Shown one piece after another: positions 17,072 through 25,541 of a stretch of DNA of 64,000 nt. The notes beneath the pieces were generated by a model. The model made no database searches. It was given only the letters and a program-made list of their open reading frames with translations, and had not been told where the DNA came from. The first letter of the stretch is position 1. Each line of letters starts with the position of its first letter. The translations under genes were made by a program, and so were the position numbers. Where the stretch lies: positions 1 through 64,000 of the forward strand of contig NZ_JADKPO010000017.1 in the NCBI RefSeq assembly GCF_015352445.1, written 5' to 3'. The DNA is from Nocardioides agariphilus (lineage in GTDB: Bacteria > Actinomycetota > Actinomycetes > Propionibacteriales > Nocardioidaceae).

Positions 17072-18558
17072 GCAACTCGAGCGCGCTCGTCCCCATCTCG
17101 CTTGGCGAGCCTGTCCCCACCGGGCTGCTGATCGGTGGTCGGTGGTCGGAGTCGCCGGGCGGGCTCACGTTCGACGTCGAGAACCCTGCTACCGGCGAGA
17201 GCCTGGCCACGATCGCCGACGGCGACCTCGAGGATGCGGCGGCCGCTCTGGACGCGGCCGTCGAGGCGCAGGCATCCTGGGGCCGCACGCCACCGCGGGT
17301 CCGGAGCGAGATCCTGCGGCGTGCCTTCGAGCTGGTCACCGAGCGCAGTGACTGGTTCGCCGAGATCATGACCTTGGAGATGGGAAAGCCCCTGCCGGAT
17401 GCCAGGGGCGAGGTGGCCTATGCCGCCGAGTTCCTGCGCTGGTTCTCCGAAGAGGCCGTGCGCATCTCCGGCGACCACGGCACGACCGGGGACGGCGCCA
17501 ACCGGATCATCGTGACCCGGGAGCCCGTGGGGCCTTGCGTGCTCATCACCCCCTGGAACTTCCCGCTGGCGATGGGGACGCGCAAGATCGCGCCCGCCGT
17601 GGCGGCGGGTTGCACCATGGTGCTCAAGCCGGCCGCGCAGACGCCCCTGACGTCGCTGGCTCTCGCCGCGACGATGCAGGAGGCCGGGCTGCCGCCAGGC
17701 GTGCTGAACGTCGTCACCACCACGAAGGCCGACGCGGTCGTCGAACGCTGGATGACCGATGGTCGGGCTCGCAAGATCAGCTTCACCGGATCTACGCAGG
17801 TGGGCAGGCTCCTGCTGCGGCGAGCGGCAGACACGGTGATGCGTGCCTCGATGGAGCTGGGAGGGAACGCGCCCCTGATCGTGTGCGCCGATGCCGACCT
17901 CGACGTCGCCGTGCAGGGAGCCCTGGCGGCCAAGATGCGCAACATGGGGGAGGCCTGCACGGCAGCGAACCGCATCTACGTGCACAGGAGCCTCGCCAGC
18001 GTGTTCAGCGCGCAGCTGGCCACGGCCATGTCGCAGCTCCGGGTCGGCAACGGCCTCGACGATGGAGTCGCGGTCGGACCCCTGATCGACTCTGCCGGCC
18101 GCGAGAAGGTGCAGCGCCTGGTCGACGACGCCCGGGACAGGGGCGCGCAGGTGCTGACCGGCGGGGTCGTCCCGGAGGGGCGCGGATACTTCTACCCGCC
18201 CACGGTCCTCACCGACGTCTCCACCGACTCGGCGATGATGTCGGAGGAGATCTTCGGACCCGTAGCGCCGGTCGTGCCGTTCGACGACGAGGACGAGGTG
18301 GTCCGGATCGCCAACGACACCGAGTGGGGTCTGGTCGGGTACGTGTTCACCACGAATCTCGATCGCGCCTTCGACCTCAGCGAACGCCTCGAGGTCGGGA
18401 TGGTCGGCCTCAACACGGGCATCGTCTCCAATCCCGCGGCGCCGTTCGGCGGGGTCAAGCAGTCCGGAATCGGTCGCGAGGGGGGTCGGGTCGGCATCGA
18501 GGAGTTCCTCGAATACAAGTACATCGCCCTGCCGCGGCGACCGGGCCCGAAGAGCTGA
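17068..18558 (+). CDS. NAD(P)-dependent aldehyde dehydrogenase, succinate-semialdehyde type
   Basis: A 496-residue aldehyde dehydrogenase. The catalytic pair is Cys297 (GEACTAANR) and Glu263 (MELGGNAP); the cofactor site has ITPWNFPLAMGTRKIAPA and FTGSTQVG. These segments, and the EPVGPCVLITPWNFP lead-in, are typical of succinate-semialdehyde dehydrogenases, but related omega-semialdehydes are possible. The ATG overlaps the upstream stop (ATGA) with GGAGGA before it. Together with the class III aminotransferase it gives an amino acid to semialdehyde to dicarboxylate route. Confidence 0.87.
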   Translation: MSNSSALVPISLGEPVPTGLLIGGRWSESPGGLTFDVENPATGESLATIADGDLEDAAAALDAAVEAQASWGRTPPRVRSEILRRAFELVTERSDWFAEIMTLEMGKPLPDARGEVAYAAEFLRWFSEEAVRISGDHGTTGDGANRIIVTREPVGPCVLITPWNFPLAMGTRKIAPAVAAGCTMVLKPAAQTPLTSLALAATMQEAGLPPGVLNVVTTTKADAVVERWMTDGRARKISFTGSTQVGRLLLRRAADTVMRASMELGGNAPLIVCADADLDVAVQGALAAKMRNMGEACTAANRIYVHRSLASVFSAQLATAMSQLRVGNGLDDGVAVGPLIDSAGREKVQRLVDDARDRGAQVLTGGVVPEGRGYFYPPTVLTDVSTDSAMMSEEIFGPVAPVVPFDDEDEVVRIANDTEWGLVGYVFTTNLDRAFDLSERLEVGMVGLNTGIVSNPAAPFGGVKQSGIGREGGRVGIEEFLEYKYIALPRRPGPKS

Positions 18559-18585
18559 AGTGGCCCCTCGGACCGGCGGCTGCAG

Positions 18586-18619
18586 ATAGTTGACAATCTA
18601 CTAAACCGACACCTAGGGT
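18586..18619 (+). promoter_or_regulatory. GntR-type operator/promoter before the cupin gene
   Basis: ATAGTTGACAAT (18586-18597) matches the island operator with one mismatch. It contains TTGACA (18590-18595), then an 18-base spacer and TAGGGT (18614-18619), the same geometry as the promoter at 1893. The predicted start of transcription is near 18625, where an in-frame GTG of the cupin frame lies. Confidence 0.7.
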
Positions 18620-18684
18620 CGTGCGTGACCACCGGACTCATGGCCGGAACGCGAGACCCGCAGGCCCGATTGGAAGGCATTGGC

Positions 18685-19095
18685 ATGGAGAAGCTCACCC
18701 CCTTGTCGAACGACAAGTCCTACGCCTTCGCGTGGGAGACCCTGACCACGACCTTCAAGGACGCGCAGTGGGAAGAGCGCGGCGCCGAGATCGGCGACAC
18801 GGTGATGAGCATCGTTCGCGGCAAGGCCGGCTGGGACGCCGTCGAGTCCTTCGAGGACATGCCGGACGGCATGTGCCAGTGCCCGCACTTCGGCGTCGTC
18901 ATCTCGGGCCGCATCCGCATCGTGACCAAGGACGGCAACCTGGAGTGCACCACGGGCGACATCTACTGGCAGGCACCTCCTCACCGCGTCGAGTGGCTCG
19001 AGGACTCCGTGCTCGTGGAGTTCTCGCCCAGCAAGGAGTTCTGGGCGTTCACCGAGCAGGCCGAGGCGACCAAGAACAAGCTGGAGAACAGGTAG
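18685..19095 (+). CDS. Small cupin-fold protein
   Basis: A 136-residue single cupin domain. The two beta-barrel motifs are recognisable around PHFGVVISGRIRI and GDIYWQAPPHRVEW, but the classic metal ligands are only partly present (CPH in motif 1, PHR in motif 2), so enzymatic metal binding is uncertain. The start at 18685 is preferred because GGAAGG lies nine bases upstream. An in-frame GTG at 18625 coincides with the predicted transcription start and could give a leaderless form 20 residues longer. It is transcribed from its own GntR-operator promoter. Cupins of this size in catabolic clusters often act on small acids or as accessory proteins; the function here is unknown. Confidence 0.7.
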   Translation: MEKLTPLSNDKSYAFAWETLTTTFKDAQWEERGAEIGDTVMSIVRGKAGWDAVESFEDMPDGMCQCPHFGVVISGRIRIVTKDGNLECTTGDIYWQAPPHRVEWLEDSVLVEFSPSKEFWAFTEQAEATKNKLENR

Positions 19096-19138
19096 CGCCG
19101 GTCGCGGCGCTTCCACCGCTGGATGCGGCTGCATCAGA

Positions 19139-19150
19139 ATTGTTGACCCT
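19139..19150. promoter_or_regulatory. Degenerate GntR-type operator before the SDR gene
   Basis: ATTGTTGACCCT keeps the left arm of the island operator and TTGACC as a possible -35, but the right arm has two mismatches. It lies 22 bases before the SDR start. This is the weakest of the five sites. Confidence 0.4.
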
Positions 19151-19171
19151 GGGCTCGAAGATCGGTGAGTG

Positions 19172-19957
19172 ATGAAGGACCTGGTGAACGACGTCGTCCT
19201 CGTGACGGGCGCTTCGGGGATGATCGGATCGGCGACCTGCGCTGCCTTCTTGGCGGCCGGCGCCAAGGTGGTAGCGGTCGGCCTCGACGAGTCGATCCGA
19301 CAAGGCGCCGCGTACTCCGGCACGGCCGTCGATGCCTACGAGACAGACGACTTCCACTACATCCGCGCCAACCTCGACGACTCAGCGGAGATCGAGCGCG
19401 TCTTCATGGAGGCGGAGGAGCACTTCGGCACCGTGTCCGTGCTCGTGAACTGCGCCGCCATCTATCGCCGAACGCCGTTCTTCGACATCGACCAGGACCT
19501 CCTCGACCAGGTCTTCCGCGTCAACGTCTCCGCAAGCATCCTGTGCGCGAGACGAGCCGCGGAGCGGATGATCAGCGAGCAGGTGGCGGGCCGGATCGTC
19601 AACGTCTCGTCGACGTCCTCCCAGCAGTCCGACCCGGTGTCGGTCCACTACGACACGTCCAAGGGGGCGGTCGACACGGCGACCAGTGCGATGGCTGTCG
19701 CGCTAGGGCCCCACGGCATCAGGGTGAACAGCGTTGGTCCCGGCGAGATGATCAAGTCCCAGGAGACCGACGACCTGCGCGATCCCACGAGCCTGAGCGA
19801 CTTCGAGCGACGCCGCATTCCGCTCGGGCGGGTGGCGACGCCGCAAGAGGTCGCCGACGTGATCTTGTTCCTGGCCTCCGACCTGTCACGAGGTGTCTCC
19901 GGCACGACCATCTGGGTCGATGGCGGCACCCTCGGCACCTGGGACGTTCTCGACTGA
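19172..19957 (+). CDS. Short-chain dehydrogenase/reductase
   Basis: A 261-residue classical SDR. The cofactor motif TGASGMIG is at about 13-20, NCAA near 88, the catalytic Ser in NVSSTSS, and YDTSK for the Tyr/Lys pair. The C-terminus DGG..GTWD is typical. Such enzymes oxidise or reduce a hydroxyl/keto group with NAD(P). The ATG at 19172 is chosen over the adjacent GTG at 19169; the ribosome-binding site is weak (GGTGAG). The preceding cupin gene and the following hydantoinase-like gene are on the same strand with short gaps, so they may be co-transcribed. Confidence 0.82.
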   Translation: MKDLVNDVVLVTGASGMIGSATCAAFLAAGAKVVAVGLDESIRQGAAYSGTAVDAYETDDFHYIRANLDDSAEIERVFMEAEEHFGTVSVLVNCAAIYRRTPFFDIDQDLLDQVFRVNVSASILCARRAAERMISEQVAGRIVNVSSTSSQQSDPVSVHYDTSKGAVDTATSAMAVALGPHGIRVNSVGPGEMIKSQETDDLRDPTSLSDFERRRIPLGRVATPQEVADVILFLASDLSRGVSGTTIWVDGGTLGTWDVLD

Positions 19958-20006
19958 ACCCAACCGGTCGTCGTAGGCGGATCGGCTCGATGTTGAAGGA
20001 GCATGC

Positions 20007-21446
20007 ATGAGCAAGGGCCAGACCTCGCACGTCCCGAGCACGGAGCCGGGTCGGCACGAGCGCGCTGCTCTCGCTGTCGTGGGTGGAACGGTCGTCACCG
20101 AGAACGCGCTGTTCGCCGCGACCATCCTGGTCGATGAGAGCGGCAGGATCGCCTCCATCCAGGAGCCTGGCGCCCGGGTCGACGCGGAGTCCGTCATCGA
20201 CGCCAGCGGCCTCCACGTCTTCCCCGGCGGGGTCGACACCCACGTCCACCTCAACGACCCGGGGCTCACCGCGAGCGAGGACTTCTACAGCGGCACTTCG
20301 GGGGCCGCGGCCGGCGGGATGACCACCGTTCTCGAGATGCCACAGACCCAGCCGCTGGTCGACTCGCTCGAGCTGGTGTTGGACAAGCGCGACATCGTCG
20401 CGCCGAAGGCTGTCGTCGACTTCGGGCTCTATTGTGCGCTGGTTCCCGCCCTTGCACAGGACCCGACTGCGCTGCGAGCGATCGTCGAGGCCGGAGCCGT
20501 GGGTTTCAAGGGCTTCGTCTGCAACACCCCCGAGATGCCACATCTCAACGAGCAGCAACTCATGCGCGGGATGAGTCACCTGGCCGGACTCGGCGTTCCG
20601 TTGGCCGTGCACTGTGAGTCCCAGGCACTGATCGACCTGAATGCGACGAGACTGCCCGTCGGAGACCTCGAGCGGAGCGTCTACGAGGCCGCCGAGGTCC
20701 GTCGCGGCGCGGAGACGGCTGCCGTGCGCATGGTGCTCGACCTCGCCAAGGCCACCGGTGCCACCATCCACCTCGTCCACATGAGCGATCCGCGGAGCGT
20801 CGAGCAGATCAGCGCCGCCAAGCGCGCCGGCGTCAAGGTCTTCGCCGAGACCTGTCCCCACTACCTCATCCTGGCCGACGAGGATCTCCACACGGTGTCC
20901 GAGTGGGGGGTCTGCAACCCCCCGCTGACGTCTCAGAGCGCCATCGAGGAGCTCTGGCAGCTTCTCGAGCATGGCGAGCTCGACAATGTCGCATCGGACC
21001 ACTGCGCCTACACCTACGAGGAGAAGAAGCCCGGCAATCCCTGGGACGTGGCACCGGGGATCAACACCATCCAGCTGATGTTCCCCCTGATGGTCGCCAG
21101 CGCCCGGGAGCGGGGGCTTCCTTTGAGCCTGGTCGCGAGGCTGCTCAGCAGCAACCCGGCGCGGCAGTTCGGTCTGTATCCCCGGAAGGGCGCCATCGTC
21201 CCTGGCGCGGACGCCGACCTGGTCGTCATTGACACCCAGGGGTCGATCCAGGTCGATGCCCAGCAGCTGTTCACGCGCTGCCCGGGCACTGCCTACGACG
21301 GACGACGCATCGACGCGAGAGTGCGGCGGACCATCGTGCGCGGGCAAGTCGTGTACGCCGACGACGGCGAGCCACGGATTCTCGCTCAGCCAGGCTACGG
21401 CGAGCTCGTCACGCCGCAGACCGCGGCCATGGCCGCCCCTCGCTGA
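20007..21446 (+). CDS. Cyclic amidohydrolase (hydantoinase/allantoinase/dihydroorotase family)
   Basis: A 479-residue metal-dependent amidohydrolase that opens cyclic amides. The binuclear site is recognisable: His79 and His81 in DTHVHL, carboxylatable Lys168 in GFKGF, later histidines in VHCES and HLVHMS, and Asp in SDHCAY. The start ATG has AAGGAG upstream. The N-terminal stretch of about 20 polar residues before the amidohydrolase homology is unusual but small. The closest known relatives act on hydantoin, allantoin, dihydropyrimidine or dihydroorotate. With the DMFase-like proteins and aminotransferase, a ring-opening step in lactam, imide or hydantoin breakdown is a reasonable hypothesis; nothing here proves the substrate. 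Confidence 0.83.
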   Translation: MSKGQTSHVPSTEPGRHERAALAVVGGTVVTENALFAATILVDESGRIASIQEPGARVDAESVIDASGLHVFPGGVDTHVHLNDPGLTASEDFYSGTSGAAAGGMTTVLEMPQTQPLVDSLELVLDKRDIVAPKAVVDFGLYCALVPALAQDPTALRAIVEAGAVGFKGFVCNTPEMPHLNEQQLMRGMSHLAGLGVPLAVHCESQALIDLNATRLPVGDLERSVYEAAEVRRGAETAAVRMVLDLAKATGATIHLVHMSDPRSVEQISAAKRAGVKVFAETCPHYLILADEDLHTVSEWGVCNPPLTSQSAIEELWQLLEHGELDNVASDHCAYTYEEKKPGNPWDVAPGINTIQLMFPLMVASARERGLPLSLVARLLSSNPARQFGLYPRKGAIVPGADADLVVIDTQGSIQVDAQQLFTRCPGTAYDGRRIDARVRRTIVRGQVVYADDGEPRILAQPGYGELVTPQTAAMAAPR

Positions 21447-21488
21447 GGTGCGGTCGGCTCCGGCAGTTCGCAAGGGGGCAGCACGCCA

Positions 21489-22295
21489 ATGACGCCGAAC
21501 GTGGGGGTCGTCTTCCGACCGCAGTCCCCGCCCGAGGAGCTTCGGGCGATGGTCGCGGAGGTCGAAGCAGCCGGCATCGCCGAGCTGTGGCTGTGGGAAG
21601 ACTGCTTCTGCGAAGGAGGACTCACCGCGTCGGCGGCTGCTCTCTCCTGGTCCAGCTCGTTGCGGGTGGGCGTGGGCCTGCTGCCCGTTCCCCTGCGCAA
21701 CCCGGCCCTGGCCGCCATGGAGATCGCGACCCTCGCTCGCCTGTGGCCGGATCGCTTCGTGGTCACCCTCGGTCACGGGGTGCAGGAGTGGATGGCCCAG
21801 GTCGGGGGCAGCGTGGCGTCGCCGATGACCCTGCTGCGCGAGTACGTGATCGCCGTCCGCAGGCTGCTCGACTCCGAGGAGGTCACGATCGAGGGCACGT
21901 ACGTGCGACTCGATCGGGTCCAGCTCGCGTGGCCGCCGGTCAGTCGACCGGAGATCATCGTCGGGGCCCGCGGTCCGCGCACCATCGCGCTCGCTGGCGC
22001 GGAGGCTGACGGCGTCTTACTCGACACGACGACAGACGCGAACGTAGTTCGGCATGCGCGGGAGATCGTGGACGAAGCCCGTGCCACAGCCGGGCGGGAC
22101 GGTGCATCCAAGATCTATGTCTACACAGCGGTCGATGCCACGGAGAATCCCCTGAGCATCGGTCCGCGACTGGCGGAGTCACTGGCTGAGTTCGCTGAGG
22201 CCGGAGCAGACACGGTCCTGGTGCATGGCTCGGACGCGCACCCTCAAGGCCGAGACATCGTGAGGATCCTGCGCCCACTGCTCGCGACGGAGTGA
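21489..22295 (+). CDS. LLM-class (F420- or FMN-dependent) oxidoreductase
   Basis: A 268-residue luciferase-like monooxygenase-fold protein. It has the recurrent features of F420-dependent members: an N-terminal strand with IAELWLWED, LGHGVQEWM, and IIVGARGPRTIALAGAEADGVLLD. The family reduces or oxygenates organic substrates using F420H2 or FMNH2. It is the last gene of the island, 42 bases after the amidohydrolase on the same strand. It could carry out an initial hydroxylation or dehydrogenation of the imported compound. The exact cofactor cannot be told from sequence alone. Confidence 0.78.
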   Translation: MTPNVGVVFRPQSPPEELRAMVAEVEAAGIAELWLWEDCFCEGGLTASAAALSWSSSLRVGVGLLPVPLRNPALAAMEIATLARLWPDRFVVTLGHGVQEWMAQVGGSVASPMTLLREYVIAVRRLLDSEEVTIEGTYVRLDRVQLAWPPVSRPEIIVGARGPRTIALAGAEADGVLLDTTTDANVVRHAREIVDEARATAGRDGASKIYVYTAVDATENPLSIGPRLAESLAEFAEAGADTVLVHGSDAHPQGRDIVRILRPLLATE

Positions 22296-22485
22296 TCCGC
22301 GAGCCGCGCAACCAGACAGCCACAGAGGGGCCGGCAACGGGAGGGGCTGGTGACCCAATGAGGCGATGTGCGGTCTGAGTCCAATCTGGGATCTCGAATC
22401 GCCGAACGACGACTGCGAAGTGCCGCGCAGATGCATTGAGACGCGTACCCCTGGCGTACCCCCGCAATGCCACTGGTGCTGTTGA

Positions 22486-23905
22486 GGGGGTGACGTCCCG
22501 TGAGGTGGTGTAGTTCGGGCCGCTGTTCGTCGTGTTGACGATGACGTAGGCGGCCACCGTGCAACGGTCAGTGAGTACTTGCGACAGTGACTCACGGATA
22601 GGACACGAAGCACGATGGCCTTGGACAATGCTGCACTACTCGAGCTCCTGGAAGCGCTACAGGCTGCTGGCGTTGAGGACCGGATCCGGACCGCGGCGCA
22701 GACGATCTACCAGGCTTTGATTGATGCCGAGCTCACCAGCGTGATCGGGGCGGGGCCCTGGGAACGCAGCGATTCGAGGACCGCGCAGCGCAACGGCTCG
22801 CGGTCGCGGACGCTGACCACGACCGCGGGTGATCTGGAGCTGCGGATCCCGAAACTGCGGTCCGGATCGTTCTTCCCCTCGCTGTTGGAGCGGCGTCGGC
22901 GGGTTGACCAGGCGTTGTTCGCGGTGGTGATGGAGGCCTACCTGCACGGCGTGTCGACCAGGAAGGTCGACGACCTGGTCAAGGCCCTGGGTGCCGACAC
23001 CGGGATCAGCAAGTCCGAGGTGTCGCGGATCTGTGCGGACCTCGACGAAGAGGTCGGGGCGTTCCGGGATCGATCCTTGGCCGACCAGGCGTACCCGTAC
23101 GTGTTCCTCGACGCCACCTACTGCAAGGCACGGGTCAACCGGCGGGTGGTGTCCCAGGCGGTGGTGATCGCCACCGGGGTGACCGCCGACGGCCGCCGCG
23201 AGGTGTTGGGCTTCGACGTCGGGGACAGCGAGGACGGGGCGTTCTGGACCGCGTTCCTGCGCGGCCTGAAGGCCCGCGGACTCGGCGGGACCCAGCTGGT
23301 CATCTCCGATGCCCACACCGGCCTGAAGTCCGCGATCGCCTCGGTGCTGATCGGCGCCGCCTGGCAGCGCTGCCGGGTGCACTTTCATGCGCAACGTCCT
23401 GGCGGTGGTGCCGAAGGGCAACCAGGAGATGGTCGCTGCCGCGATCCGCACGATCTTCGCCCAGCCCGACGCCGAGCATGTCCACGACCAGTTCGAGGTC
23501 ATCGCCACCATGCTCGGCCGGCAGCTGCCCAAGGTCGAGCAGATGCTGCGCGAGGCCCGCGACGACCTGCTCGCGTTCACCGGGTTCCCCGCGGCGCATT
23601 GGAAGAAGATCTGGTCGACCGATCCCCTGGAGCGGCTCAACAAGGAAGTCAAACGCCGCACCGACGTCGTCGGCGTGTTCCCCAACCCCGCCGCCCTGCT
23701 CCGACTGGCCGGCGCCGTCCTGGTCGAGGCCCACGACGAATGGCAGGTCACCGCAGACCGCCGCTACCTCTCCGAACGCTCCATGGCCCTCATCACCGAG
23801 AACAAGACCCAGGAGGTGGCCAAGCCAGAACTCATGACGGTATGATCAAGTCACTGACCCCGCACGGTGTCGAGAAACTCCACCACCCAGCGGGACGTCA
23901 CCTCT
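22486..23905 (+). mobile_element. IS256-family element, copy 1 (inactive)
   Basis: Imperfect terminal inverted repeats are visible: 22489-22515 and 23876-23902 match at 23 of 27 positions when one is reversed, starting GGTGACGTCCCG. The single gene inside is a frameshifted IS256-type transposase. Element ends are estimated to within a few bases. The next IS256 element begins only about seven bases further on. Confidence 0.75.
22615..23845 (+). pseudogene. IS256-family transposase with a frameshift
   Basis: The N-terminal part (to about residue 257, ending QRCRVHF) and the C-terminal part (from MRNVLAVVPKGNQEM) are in different frames. Comparison with the intact copy at 24029 shows the cause: CACTTTCATG at 23381-23389 has one T too many, at 23383-23385. 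The Asp/Asp region (YVFLDATY, VISDAHTGL) and the downstream FPAAHWKKIWSTDPLERLNKE segment are otherwise well kept, so the break is recent or a sequencing error. IS256 transposases are not known to need programmed frameshifting. Confidence 0.85.
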
Positions 23906-23911
23906 GCGGTA

Positions 23912-25310
23912 AGAGTCCCTGGGAGTGGTGGGGTTTGAGGTCCAACGGCGGGGCTGCGTGAAGTAGGCGGCCATCGGCGGGATCTTCGGTGTGAAACGAC
24001 CAAGTCACGCACTGAAGGAGAACCACCGATGGCCTTGTCCCAGTCTGCCCTCTCGGAGTTGCTCGAGGCGTTCCGCACCGGCGATGGCGTCGACATGATC
24101 CGCGAGTCGGTCCGCACCGTGCTCCAGGAGCTCGTCGAGTTCGAAGCCGCCGCAGTGATCGGCGCCGAACGCTACGAGCGCACCGCGGACCGTGTCACCG
24201 AACGCAACGGCACCCGCCCCAAGCTCCTGGCGACCAAGGCCGGCGATGTCGAGCTGCGGATCCCCAAGCTGCGCAAGGGCTCCTACTTCCCGTCCATCCT
24301 CGAGCCCCGGCCTCGGATCGACCAAGCGTTGTACGCGGTGGTGATGGAGGCCTACGTCCACGGCATCTCGACTCGCAGTGTCGATGACTTGGTCGTCGCA
24401 CTCGGCGCCGACAGCGGGATCAGCAAGTCCGAGGTCTCTCGGATCTGTGAGCAGCTCGACGAGTCGGTCGGGGCGTTCCGGACCCGGCCGCTGGACCACA
24501 TCGCGTTCCCCTACGTCTACCTGGACGCGACCTACCTGCACGTGCGCAACAAGCCCGGCAAGGGCGGCCAGGTGGTCTCGATGGCCGTCGTAGTGGCCAC
24601 CGGGATCGCCGCTGACGGATCCCGGGAGGTCCTCGGACTCGACGTCGGTGACAGTGAGGACGAGACGTCTTGGCGCAGCTTCCTTCTCAGCCTCAAGCAG
24701 CGCGGCCTGGCCGGCGTGCAGCTGGTCATCAGCGATCAGCACTCCGGACTCCTCAAGGCGCTCAAGCGGTCCTTCCAGGGCTCGGCCCACCAGCGCTGCC
24801 GGGTCCACTTCGCCCGCAACCTGTTGGCGCACGTCCCCAAGACCCACGCCGACATGGTCGCCGCGGTGTTCCGCACGATCTTCGCCCAACCCGACCCCGA
24901 GGCCGTCGCCGCCGCGTGGGACGAGGTCCGCGACCAGCTCGCCGCCTCGTTCCCCAAGGTCGGTCCGCTGATGGACGAGGCCAAGGCCGAGGTGCTCGCG
25001 TTCACCGCCTTCCCCAAGGCCCACTGGCGCAAGATCTGGTCGACCAACCCGCTCGAGCGGGTCAACAAAGAGATCAAGCGCCGCTCCCGCGTCGTCGGGA
25101 TCTTCCCCAACGCCGCCGCGGTGATCCGACTCGTCGGCGCGGTCCTGATCGACACGCACGACGAATGGATCGCCGGCGACCGCCGCTACCTATCCGAGGA
25201 GTCCATGGCGCTGCTCAACACCACCATGGATACTGATGAACACGCCGCCATCGAGAGCGGCGAGTAGGGCACCGAGGATCCCCTCAAAGCCCACCACCCC
25301 ACGGGGCTCT
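23912..25310 (+). mobile_element. IS256-family element, copy 2 (intact)
   Basis: Terminal inverted repeats at 23912-23940 and 25282-25310 match at 24 of 29 positions when one is reversed (AGAGnCCC...TTTGAGG). They differ from those of copy 1, so this is a different IS species placed next to it and not a duplication of it. The transposase inside is complete. Confidence 0.82.
24029..25267 (+). CDS. IS256-family transposase (Mutator-like), intact
   Basis: A 412-residue transposase of normal length. The catalytic core shows YVYLDATYLHV and LVISDQHSGL with the two aspartates, the QRCRVHF segment, and the C-terminal FPKAHWRKIWSTNPLERVNKEIKRR block with the conserved Glu. It starts with ATG after GAAGGAGAA. 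It is likely functional and could mobilise both its own element and related ends such as the remnant at 32071-32340, whose terminal repeat is close to its own. Confidence 0.9.
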   Translation: MALSQSALSELLEAFRTGDGVDMIRESVRTVLQELVEFEAAAVIGAERYERTADRVTERNGTRPKLLATKAGDVELRIPKLRKGSYFPSILEPRPRIDQALYAVVMEAYVHGISTRSVDDLVVALGADSGISKSEVSRICEQLDESVGAFRTRPLDHIAFPYVYLDATYLHVRNKPGKGGQVVSMAVVVATGIAADGSREVLGLDVGDSEDETSWRSFLLSLKQRGLAGVQLVISDQHSGLLKALKRSFQGSAHQRCRVHFARNLLAHVPKTHADMVAAVFRTIFAQPDPEAVAAAWDEVRDQLAASFPKVGPLMDEAKAEVLAFTAFPKAHWRKIWSTNPLERVNKEIKRRSRVVGIFPNAAAVIRLVGAVLIDTHDEWIAGDRRYLSEESMALLNTTMDTDEHAAIESGE

Positions 25311-25541
25311 GTCTGTCTGCGCGTAGTACGCGCGCAGGTGAGGGACTTCCCCGACGCCACGGAAACGCCTGGGGGGACCGGCACGAACTCCCGACCCGTC
25401 GGAGGCCGCAGGTCTGGTTCGGGTGCCGTTGACCTGATCTAGGTGTGACGTGGACGACACCGGCCCGCAGGGTTCCAACTCGACCTCGACTCCTTGCGTC
25501 TTGGGTTCAGAAAATCCGAATCTTGAACAGGAGCAAGGAAA

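Noticed and set aside
22615-23845. Programmed frameshifting in the IS256 transposase
   Set aside because: IS256 transposases are single-frame proteins; comparison with copy 2 shows a plain one-base insertion without a slippery heptamer.
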